A stretch of 64,000 bases of DNA, taken from NCBI GenBank assembly GCA_041906465.1, contig JAYRJE010000002.1, forward strand, positions 372,001-436,000, written 5' to 3'. The DNA comes from Didemnitutus sp041906465. GTDB taxonomy: Bacteria > Verrucomicrobiota > Verrucomicrobiia > Opitutales > Opitutaceae. Position 1 is the first letter of the stretch; each line of letters starts with the position of its first letter. Of this stretch, positions 1 to 7,294 are shown one piece after another. Made by a program: the position numbers and the translations under genes. Under the pieces are notes generated by a model. The model had not been told where the DNA came from. It made no database searches and saw nothing but the letters and a program-made list of their open reading frames with translations.

Positions 1-1319
1 CGACCGACGCTCGCGGCGTCATTGTGAATGGGAACGGCGTGTTCACGCGGGTCAGCGGCTTTGCGGAAAACGAGCTGGTCGGCTCGGCGCACAATATCAT
101 TCGCCATCCCGACATGCCGCGGGTCGCGTTTCAGCTGCTCTGGGAAACGCTCAAGACCGGCCGGCCCTTCAGCGGCTACGTGAAGAACATGGCCAAGGAC
201 GGCGCGTTCTACTGGGTCTTTGCGGTGATCGTGCCGCTCGCCGACGGACGCCTGTTGTCCATCCGTTTCAAGCCGACGAGCCCCACGCTCGCGGTGGTCG
301 AGCAACTCTACGCGCGGCTCATCCGCGCGGAGCGCGAGGTGCTGGCGCAGGACGGCAAGCCGCCACAGGCGATGGAGCGCAGCCGCTCCCTGCTCGAAGC
401 GGAGCTCCGGCAGCTGGGTTTCGCACATTACGACGCTTTTTCTCATGTGGCGCTGAACACGGAGCTGCAACAGCGCGACGACTTCCTCGCCGCGCAGAAC
501 CTGGCATTGTTTCCCACCCGTCTGCCCGGGGTGACCGCGCAGCGCGCGCTGCTCTACTCGGACAGCCAGAGTATCTATCGCGAGGTCACCGGACTGTTCC
601 GCGACTTGCATGCGTTCGTGCGCTTCCACCGGGAACTCCAGGAAGCGGGGCGGGCCGTCGGCGGTGTGGCGGAGGACTTCCGCATGCACTCGCTCAACGT
701 CAACATCACCGCCCAGCGGCACGGCATCGACGGTCGCACGGTGGGCGTGGTGGCGTCGTTTCTCGATCGCTACGCGCAGGAACTCGGCCTCGGCACGCGC
801 GAACTCGGGCACCACATCACGCGCACGTCCGCCGCCACCGAGAGCATCAACGCCGACGTCGCCATCGCCCGGTTGCAGATGGAGATGGTCCTGGTGTATC
901 AGGCCGAACTCGCGCAGGGCACCGGTGACATGCGGACGAAGCTCGCGATGTTCAACGATCTCCAGGACGCCTTCCTCACGCGCACGCGGGCGGCGGCGAC
1001 CGCGATTGCCGAGCTGCAAACGGAGTCCGCGCTCCTGGCCAGCAGTCGCGACCTGCTCAGCAAGGTCGCGATGAGCATTCAACTCGCGCAGGTGCGCGGC
1101 CTCACGGAAGCGGCGCGCATCGAAGGCGCGGAAAACCTGCGCGCGATGTTCGCGGATTTTCGCCGCAAGATCGACGAGACCAACCGGCAACTCACCGCAC
1201 TCGACGACGCGATCAGCCACCTCGGCGCACTCACGGCGCACACGCCCCGGCAGGTCACGGCGGTGGGCCAGGCGGCCGAAGCGGTGCAGCAGCGGGTGCG
1301 CGGGCTGACGGCCGCCTAG
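1..1319 (+). CDS. PAS-domain chemoreceptor-like protein, 5' end outside window
   Basis: The frame is open to the left edge. Residues encoded before the first GTG (position 24) already read TDARGVIV, the first strand of an Aer-type PAS fold, so the true start lies outside the window. The PAS core (SGFAENELVG, IIRHPDMP, KDGAFYWVFA) belongs to the class found in aerotaxis receptors. About 180 residues later, SLNVNITAQRHGIDGRTVGV lines up with the signalling tip of chemoreceptors (LNAAIEAARAGE..GRGFAVVA) but has lost the conserved EAARAGE core. I see no membrane segment, so a soluble sensor is likely. Whether it still contacts CheA/CheW is uncertain; 'diverged sensory protein' is the safe reading. 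The stop TAG is at 1317. Confidence 0.7.
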   Translation, partial: TDARGVIVNGNGVFTRVSGFAENELVGSAHNIIRHPDMPRVAFQLLWETLKTGRPFSGYVKNMAKDGAFYWVFAVIVPLADGRLLSIRFKPTSPTLAVVEQLYARLIRAEREVLAQDGKPPQAMERSRSLLEAELRQLGFAHYDAFSHVALNTELQQRDDFLAAQNLALFPTRLPGVTAQRALLYSDSQSIYREVTGLFRDLHAFVRFHRELQEAGRAVGGVAEDFRMHSLNVNITAQRHGIDGRTVGVVASFLDRYAQELGLGTRELGHHITRTSAATESINADVAIARLQMEMVLVYQAELAQGTGDMRTKLAMFNDLQDAFLTRTRAAATAIAELQTESALLASSRDLLSKVAMSIQLAQVRGLTEAARIEGAENLRAMFADFRRKIDETNRQLTALDDAISHLGALTAHTPRQVTAVGQAAEAVQQRVRGLTAA

Positions 1320-1476
1320 TTCGTGGCACGTTGATTGCCGCCGTGGCGCAGCCAATGGGGCCAGGCGACGCAGCGGGAGCGCGTTGCACCGCACGGATCG
1401 CTGCGCCGTGCTCGCGCCGTCGCACATCAGGCGCCGGGGACGCGCGCGCCCGGTAGTCCGCACCGCCAAACCAAAA

Positions 1477-1491
1477 TTGCTTATTAAGCAA
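1477..1491. repeat. 15-bp palindrome, copy 1
   Basis: TTGCTTATTAAGCAA has perfect 7-bp arms around a single central T. The identical 15-mer recurs at 1745-1759. The surroundings of the two copies differ, so only the palindrome is shared. Confidence 0.7.
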
Positions 1492-1737
1492 TATCCGTGA
1501 AGGCGCGGTCGGGCCCCCGGATCTTGGGCGTGCAACGACTGGCGGCGCATGGGTGAGGATTGCCGGTGAAGCAGGGACGTTCGTGGCGCAACGGCAGGGT
1601 GCGACCGCGGGGCCGGCCACGAGTGAGTTTCGGCGGACCCAGCGTGTTCCGCCGTGCCACACGGCGGCGCTGCTTTCGATACGCCGCAACAAGAGCACTC
1701 GACGCAGGCCGGTTCCGGGGTGCGGGAGCGGTGGCCG

Positions 1738-1766
1738 GAGTTTATTGCTTATTAAGCAACAAACTC
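1738..1766. repeat. 15-bp palindrome, copy 2, within a longer inverted repeat
   Basis: The same TTGCTTATTAAGCAA lies at 1745-1759. Here GAGTTT on the left and AAACTC on the right extend the symmetry beyond one A/C mismatch, giving a 29-bp imperfect palindrome. It sits 90 bp beyond the stop of the leftward nucleotidyltransferase gene and could act as its transcription end or as a protein-binding site. Confidence 0.6.
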
Positions 1767-1848
1767 GCGGGCACTCCCCGGGAGCGGCGCCGTGGCAGAA
1801 ACGGATGCAGAGTTGGCTGCGTCAGGAGGAATAAACTCGCGGGGCCGT

Positions 1849-3058
1849 TCAGCGGGCGCGTTCCCAGAGGCGGACGTAGGCGGGCAGGAAGGCCGGGAAC
1901 GCGACGGCGTCGGTGCGGAGCTCGCGTTGCAGGCGCGTGAGCAAGCGCGGGTGGGTGTGCGCGTCGGGTATCCACAAGAGCAACGCCAGCGCGCGCACAA
2001 TGCGTTCGCGCGCCGGCTCGAAGGGATCGCGCGATAGCAGTGCGGCAGGACCGACTTGCCGCAGGGTCGCGAGCCGCGCACGCCCGCGGCGCAGTTCGGG
2101 AAACTTCGGGCGCGGATCGAGCGCATAGGAGCGCGCGTCGGCGAAGCGCGTTCCGAGGCGCTGCTCCTCGAGCCAGAGCCAGACGAGCTGGGCAAACGGC
2201 ACGAGTCGGTCCCATGCTTCCCGCAGCGCCGCGCGCGAGGCGGTCGAGCGTTCCGGGTGAAACTTGAACTGCACGCCGGCGGCGTGGAAGCGCAGGATCT
2301 CGTCGCGCCATTCGGGCATGCCCCCCCTGCGCGAGGTCGAAGCGCAGGCGGCGGTGCCGCTCCTTCGCGCTCCACTGGTAGCGGTGCTGCGCAACCAGCA
2401 CGGCGTCGCCGAGGGCGAGTTCGGCTTTGGCGATGTTGCGGCGGACGAAGTCGGCGTCGGCAGTCGTGAACGTGTCGGCTTCGAGGCGCTCGCGCGCGAG
2501 CAGCAGGCCGGTGAGGCGGTTCATCAGCAGGCGCGTGCCTTCGGCGAGCGGGATGCGCGGGGCGTGACAGTGGTGCGCGCAGGGCTCGAAATATCTCTGC
2601 GAGCCGAAGAGCAGCCGGTGCGCCGCGACGAGGTCGTAGCTGAACATGCTGACGGGCTGGCGTGCGAGTTCGGTGCGCGAAGCGATCTTGAACTCGACGT
2701 GCGCGCCCGCCGCGGGCGTCAACATCTCCCCGAGCACGTCGAGGGCGCGCGCGTGGCGCCACTCGCTGGCGTGGCGGTTGCCGCGGAGGAAAACGTAGAA
2801 CTCGAGGTCGTTGTAGGGGCGCTCGCCATCGGGCGTGGATAGCACGCCGCCCTCGCCGCGGCCATAGCCGCCGCCGAGGTAGACGGCTTCCAGTTGCGGG
2901 GCGGGAATCAGGCCGCGCACGCTGCGAAGCACGCGGTCGCACACGTGTTCGAGGTGCTGTTCGAGTTCATCGCTGCCGCCCGGCGTGAAGCGTTGCTCAG
3001 GCCGGGTGCTGGATTGCGGGCGCAGCATGGTGGGTGGGGTAGGCGTCTCCGCGGTCAT
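1849..3058 (-). pseudogene. Nucleotidyltransferase-fold protein, frameshifted in a G7 tract
   Basis: Reading left from ATG 3058, the N-terminal part shows the nucleotidyltransferase fold. LGGGYGRGEGG (residues ~61-71) is the glycine-rich motif, NDLEFYVF supplies the paired acids D84 and E86, and VEFKI gives a third acid near E122. Coding sense then jumps one frame at a run of seven C (plus strand 2321-2327). Removing one base restores FDLAQGGMPEWRDEILRF and continues to a stop at 1849, for about 402 residues. The downstream part reads like normal coding sequence (LVPFAQLVWLWLEEQRLG), so the break is either recent, a phase-variable tract, or a sequencing error. The substrate is unknown. Its place beside glycosyltransferases suggests a role in the polysaccharide locus, but that is only inference. 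Confidence 0.6.
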
Positions 3059-3236
3059 GGGGAAAAAGGCCTTCGTGCACGGCGCGGCCGGCGCGCGTGC
3101 CGGCGAGGCGCCCGGTGCGCTTCGCCCAGCGAATGCCGAGCGCGTGCGGCCACTCGCGCAGGCGGTGTTCGCGCAGACAGTAGGCGAAGTCGCGTTGCGC
3201 GTCGCGCAGCCAGCCGAACGCGACGCCGCGCAGCCA
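2997..3236 (-). pseudogene. C-terminal remnant of a glycosyltransferase-like protein
   Basis: In the frame beginning WLRGVAFGWLRDAQRDFAYC at 3236 the sequence reads as a protein C-terminus, continuing with REHRLREWPHALGIRWAKR and ending at TGA 2997-2999. The arginine/aromatic amphipathic pattern resembles tails of GT2-type glycosyltransferases. No catalytic domain precedes it: the frame continues a few codons past 3236 into DNA belonging to the opposite-strand remnant. Its end overlaps the start of the nucleotidyltransferase gene by 62 bp, a typical operon arrangement, so it probably was the upstream gene of that pair. The assignment rests on composition and context only. Confidence 0.4.
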
Positions 3237-3670
3237 TCTTCGAGGCCTACACGTCGCCGGTCGAAGTGATGCGCAACCAACGCCGGCAGATGATCGGGCA
3301 GACGATCGTGCATGTGTTGATCGAATATCTGAAAACGCGACCGCACTCCGAACGCGTGAATCTCGCCGCGACGTTGAAGCGGCTCGAAGCGCGCGATCCC
3401 GAATGGTTGAAGCGGCTGCTCGCGGAGCACCTGAGCGGAGCGCGGTTTTTCTGGGACCTCTTTCCGGGCCTGCTCATGTTCCGCTTGCGCCGCTGCTGGG
3501 CGATGGGCGGCTGGCGGCGTTTCGCGTATTTGCCGGCCGCGCTGATCGCCACGGGCGTGACGGTCGTTTCGTGCCGGAGCGCGTTCCGCTTTTTGAAGCG
3601 CGGCCAGACGCATTTTTGGCCGAAGGCCCATCGCGGCGCGATGTTGCAGCAAGCCGCTCCCTCCACCTGA
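3233..3670 (+). pseudogene. C-terminal remnant of a glycosyltransferase, N-terminal domain missing
   Basis: From about 3233 this frame gives IFEAYTSPVEVMRNQRRQMI, then an amphipathic stretch, a hydrophobic segment (YLPAALIATGVTVVSC) and FLKRGQTHFWPKAHR, ending at TGA 3668. The FWPK ending after a membrane-proximal helix is typical of GT2 family C-termini. The nucleotide-sugar-binding domain (DXD region) is absent: upstream of 3233 the DNA codes on the other strand for a different remnant. It precedes the O-antigen ligase gene by 33 bp and reads the same way, so it was likely the previous gene of this polysaccharide operon. Translation of the remaining fragment seems unlikely. Confidence 0.45.
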
Positions 3671-3703
3671 GCGCGGCAGTTTCCGCGCGCCTTACCCCTC
3701 GCC

Positions 3704-5149
3704 ATGGAAGCCAAAGATCTCGTGGCAGCCTCGCTGCTGCTCGTCGCCACTTGTGGTGGCGTGCTCGTGTCGTGTCTCTCCCAGTATGCCCGCAGTGTGC
3801 TTTTCATCCTGCTGCTGGTCGGGGCGGTGTTCGTCGAGCGGCTGAACGTCGAGTTCGCGAGCCTGTATTGGTATCGCGGGTCGACGCGGGGCTTCGAAGC
3901 CACGCTGCTCGATGTGCTGGCGATCAGCGTGCTGATCGGCTCGTTGCTGGCGCCGCGCACGCAGTTGCCGCGCTGGTATTGGCCGGCAGGCATCGGGATG
4001 ATGGTGCTGTTCACGCTCTACGCGGCCGGATCGGTGATCACGGCCGATCCGGCGATCACGGGCATGTTCGAGCTGAGCAAGATCATGCGCGGGCTCCTCG
4101 TGTTTGCGGCGGCTGCGGCGTATGTGCGCTCGGATCGCGAGCTCGGCGAGATGGCGTTCGCACTGTCGTGCGCCGTGGGCATTCAGGCGCTGGCGGCGCT
4201 GAAGCAGCGATACATCGGCGGCATGGATCGTGTCGCCGGCACGGTGGAACACGCGAACAGTCTTTCGATGTATCTTTGCCTCGTGACGCCGGTGATCGCG
4301 GCGGCGGCGCTGGCGGATTTTCCGCGCTGGTTGCGGACGTGGTGCTGGCTCGCGGTCGGCGGCGGCGCGCTGGCGCTGCTGCTCACGGTTTCGCGCGCGG
4401 GCATTCCGATTTTCATCGTGACCGTCGGCGGCATGGTGCTGTGGGGCGCGTCGTGGCGCTTTTCGTTCAAGAAGCTCGCGTGGCTCGCGGTGGTGGCACT
4501 CATCGGCGCGGTCGTCGTGCGGCAATCGTGGGACAACGTCGTCGAGCGCTACCAGCAGGCGACGCTCGAGGAGGAGTATTTCGACAGGAATACCGAGGGG
4601 CGTGGCGTCTATTTGCGCTGGGCGAAATCGATTCTCGACGAGCATCCTTACGGCGTCGGGCTCAACAACTGGTCCTACTGGGTCAGTCGTGAATACGGTC
4701 CGCGCGAAGGCTACTATTACGAGGACTATGGCGACTTCAGCAATCCGCCCGGCCGCGACGGCAATCCCGGTTTCCACGCCGCGCCGGCGCACAATCTGTT
4801 CGCGCTGACGACGGGCGAGCTCGGCTACGCGGGCGGAATTCTCCTCCTGCTCATGTGGCTGCGCTGGCTGCAACTCGGCAGCATGTTCCTCTGGCGCCGG
4901 CTCACGTGGCCGATGCACCGGCTGGGCACCGGCATTTTTTTCGGCACGTGCGGCATTTTTCTCCAGAGCATGACCGAGTGGGTTTACCGGCAAACGACGA
5001 TCTACTTCACGTTCGCCATCCTGCTCGGAACGCTCGCGAGCCTGACGTGGACGCGGCGGCACGTGGCGCCGGCGTTCGACGTCGCGCAGCCGCGCGAGGA
5101 AGATTGGGACGAAGCGCCGGCGGCGACGGCCGCGGCGGGGAGGTGGTGA
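3704..5149 (+). CDS. O-antigen ligase / Wzy-type polymerase family membrane protein
   Basis: The 481-residue protein has about ten to twelve hydrophobic segments. A large soluble loop (~270-370) contains EGRGVYLRWAKSILDEHP and YGVGLNNW, the Wzy_C signature, and a conserved HN pair in APAHNLFALTTGELG near residue 362. This family joins or polymerises lipid-linked glycans on the periplasmic face of the inner membrane (WaaL or Wzy roles); sequence alone does not separate the two. The C-terminus ends in an acidic Ala-rich tail. It is followed after one base by a GT4 glycosyltransferase, so the genes are co-transcribed and serve surface polysaccharide synthesis. Confidence 0.8.
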   Translation: MEAKDLVAASLLLVATCGGVLVSCLSQYARSVLFILLLVGAVFVERLNVEFASLYWYRGSTRGFEATLLDVLAISVLIGSLLAPRTQLPRWYWPAGIGMMVLFTLYAAGSVITADPAITGMFELSKIMRGLLVFAAAAAYVRSDRELGEMAFALSCAVGIQALAALKQRYIGGMDRVAGTVEHANSLSMYLCLVTPVIAAAALADFPRWLRTWCWLAVGGGALALLLTVSRAGIPIFIVTVGGMVLWGASWRFSFKKLAWLAVVALIGAVVVRQSWDNVVERYQQATLEEEYFDRNTEGRGVYLRWAKSILDEHPYGVGLNNWSYWVSREYGPREGYYYEDYGDFSNPPGRDGNPGFHAAPAHNLFALTTGELGYAGGILLLLMWLRWLQLGSMFLWRRLTWPMHRLGTGIFFGTCGIFLQSMTEWVYRQTTIYFTFAILLGTLASLTWTRRHVAPAFDVAQPREEDWDEAPAATAAAGRW

Positions 5150-5150
5150 G

Positions 5151-6410
5151 ATGCGCGTCGCCCACATTCTGAGGAAATACGATCCCGCGGAGCGGGGCGG
5201 CACGGAGTCGGCGGTGTTGCGCCTGCTCGACGGCCTGCGGAAGAACGGGGTGGAAAGCACGGTCATCGCGCCGCGGCTCGCGCGCGGCGTGCGCGAGGAT
5301 CCGTTTGCCGACGCCGGCTTCCGCGTGCGACGCTTCGAGGCGGTCGTGCCGGTGTGGGGCATTTCGCCGGAGGCGCGGCGCCAGATGGTCGCGGTCGGCG
5401 GCAATCTCGTCTCGTTCGAACTCATGGGCGCGCTGTGGCGCGAGCGCGGGCTCGACGTCGTGCATTCGCACGCGCTCGGGCGTCTCGGCGGGATCGGTCT
5501 CACGGTAGCGCGGCGGCGCGGCCTGCCGTTTGCGACGACAATTCACGGCGGCGTCTACGATCTCCCCCCGAAGGTGCAGCAAGACCTCCATCACGCGCCC
5601 GTGCGCGGCTGGGAGTGGGGCAAGCTGTTCGGGCTCCTGGTGCGTTCGCGCCAGATGCTCGACGACGCGGACGCGGTCTTCACCTGTAATCCGCGCGAAG
5701 CGGAACTGAATCGCGAGCGGCATCCCGGCCAGCGCGTGCGGGTGCAGCCGCACGGCGTGAACGCTGACGTCTACGCCGTGGATCGGCGCGGGGCGGCGCG
5801 CGCGGCGTTTCCGTGGACGGACGGCGCCGAAGTGATCTTGATCGTGGGCCGGCTCGATGCGGTGAAGAATCCCGGCTGGGTGATCGAGCGTCTGCCCGCG
5901 ATGCTTGAGCGTCATCCACGCGCCGTGCTGGCGCTCGCAGGCGCGTGCACGGAGCTCGGTTATCAGGAGGCGTTGCAGCGCCGCGTCGCGGAGCTGGGAC
6001 TCGGGGAGCGCGTGCGTTTCCTCGGCGGTTTGCCGGCCGGCGATCCGCGCCTGATCGGCCTGATGCAGCTCGCGCGCGTGATGGTGCTGCCGTCGGTGTC
6101 GGAGACTTTCGGTCTGGTGATTCTCGAGGCGTGGGCGGCGGGCACGCCGGTGCTCGCGAGCCGCACGTCGGGCGCGACGGCGCTCATCGCGTCCGGCACG
6201 GACGGCGTGCTGTTCGATCTCGAACGACCGCTGGCCTTCAACGCGGCGCTGCACACGGCGCTGACGGATGATGCATGGCGCACGACCGCCATCGCAGCCG
6301 GACGCCGCAAGGTCGCGGCGCACTACGACACGGCGGCCGTGGCCGCGCAGGTGAAATCGGTTTATGAAGAACTCATCGCGGAACGGCACCCGCTACGTCA
6401 TTCTGCGTGA
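5151..6410 (+). CDS. GT4-family glycosyltransferase
   Basis: The 419-residue protein has the GT-B layout. The N-terminal acceptor domain begins MRVAHILRKYDPAERGGTE, with the glycine-rich loop of retaining transferases, and continues through VVHSHALGRLGGIG. The second domain carries EVILIVGRLDAVKNPGWVIE and the E-x7-E motif in SETFGLVILEAWAAGTPVLA (E318 and E326). These enzymes transfer a sugar from a nucleotide sugar to a growing glycan in the cytoplasm; donor and acceptor cannot be told here. Its ATG lies one base after the O-antigen ligase stop, and its last 47 bp overlap the next gene, so translation is probably coupled. Confidence 0.88.
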   Translation: MRVAHILRKYDPAERGGTESAVLRLLDGLRKNGVESTVIAPRLARGVREDPFADAGFRVRRFEAVVPVWGISPEARRQMVAVGGNLVSFELMGALWRERGLDVVHSHALGRLGGIGLTVARRRGLPFATTIHGGVYDLPPKVQQDLHHAPVRGWEWGKLFGLLVRSRQMLDDADAVFTCNPREAELNRERHPGQRVRVQPHGVNADVYAVDRRGAARAAFPWTDGAEVILIVGRLDAVKNPGWVIERLPAMLERHPRAVLALAGACTELGYQEALQRRVAELGLGERVRFLGGLPAGDPRLIGLMQLARVMVLPSVSETFGLVILEAWAAGTPVLASRTSGATALIASGTDGVLFDLERPLAFNAALHTALTDDAWRTTAIAAGRRKVAAHYDTAAVAAQVKSVYEELIAERHPLRHSA

Positions 6411-7197
6411 CGACGACACGAACGCGCTGACGCCCGTGGCCTCGCTCGAGCGGCTTTACCGGCCGTTTCTCGATCGCGGGCTGCCGGTGAATCTCGCGGT
6501 CATTCCCGAAGTGCGGCGCGCGACGACCGATCCGCGCGGCCAGCGCGAGGGCTTCGTGCCGCCGGGCAACGGCGAGCCGACGGTGCCGCTGATTAAAAGC
6601 CCCGAACTCGTGCGCTACCTGAAGGCGAATCCGCACCTGCACCTCGTGCAGCACGGCTGTCATCACGACTGCTTCGAGTTCGGTATCTCGGACCCGCAGG
6701 AGATCGCGCATCGCTTCGATCGCGGCGCGCAGCGTTTCGTCGAGGCGGGTTTCAAGGCACCGGTGACCTTCGTCGCGCCACACGATCGTTTCTCGCCCGC
6801 GAGCCTCGAGGCGGCGGCGGAGCGCTTCGCGGTGGTGTCGAGCGGGTGGTTCGAGTTGCGCCGCCTGCCGCCGACGTGGTGGCCGCGTTACGCGGTGAAG
6901 AAATTCCTGAAGCAGCCGCATTGGCGCGTGGGCGAGACGGTGTTGTTGAGCCACCCGGGCTGCATTCTGTCCTATCAGCGTCCGATGGAGACGATGTTGC
7001 AAAATCTCCAACGCGCCGTGCTAAGCCAGCGCGTGACGGTGCTCGTGACGCATTGGTGGGAATATTTCCACAATGGCGCCGAGAACGAGACGTTCGTCAG
7101 CGTGCTGCACGGGCTCGCGGAGTGGTTGGCCGAGCGCGACGATGTGCGCGTGGTGCCATTCTCGGCGCTGGCGGAGGAGAAGATCCCGCTGAACTGA
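6364..7197 (+). CDS. Polysaccharide deacetylase-like protein
   Basis: The 277-residue protein begins with YVILRDDDTNAL. The aspartate cluster at residues 16-18 and the histidines in QHGCHHDCFEFG (H97, H100, H101) match the metal-binding pattern of the NodB-like/DUF2334 deacetylase fold. VAPHDRFSPASLEAAAERF and SHPG segments fit the rest of the barrel. Such enzymes remove N- or O-acetyl groups from glycans, here presumably the polymer built by the preceding genes. There is no signal peptide, so a cytoplasmic substrate is implied. Its start lies inside the glycosyltransferase gene. A weak hairpin (GCCGC/GCGGC, 7203-7218) followed by a T-rich stretch may end the operon. Confidence 0.75.
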   Translation: MKNSSRNGTRYVILRDDDTNALTPVASLERLYRPFLDRGLPVNLAVIPEVRRATTDPRGQREGFVPPGNGEPTVPLIKSPELVRYLKANPHLHLVQHGCHHDCFEFGISDPQEIAHRFDRGAQRFVEAGFKAPVTFVAPHDRFSPASLEAAAERFAVVSSGWFELRRLPPTWWPRYAVKKFLKQPHWRVGETVLLSHPGCILSYQRPMETMLQNLQRAVLSQRVTVLVTHWWEYFHNGAENETFVSVLHGLAEWLAERDDVRVVPFSALAEEKIPLN

Positions 7198-7294
7198 GGC
7201 GGGCCGCATCGGTGCGGCGGGGCATTTTCTGTGTCGGGTAACAGATCCGACTTGTCGCTGGCGCCTGTGCCGCCGAGAACAGCGGCGCCCACTG

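Larger units (their letters stand above)
1320..1848. other. 529-bp intergenic region with repeated palindromes
   Basis: No convincing gene: the short open frames here are arginine/proline-rich and match nothing I recognise. The region holds two copies of the palindrome TTGCTTATTAAGCAA, listed separately, which are AT-rich islands in GC-rich DNA. The 11-mer AAACTCGCGGG occurs twice near the right end (about 1761 and 1833). Confidence 0.6.

Noticed and set aside
1255..1698. Minus-strand 147-residue frame in the first spacer
   Set aside because: Pro/Ala/Arg-rich with no recognisable motif and runs into the PAS gene.
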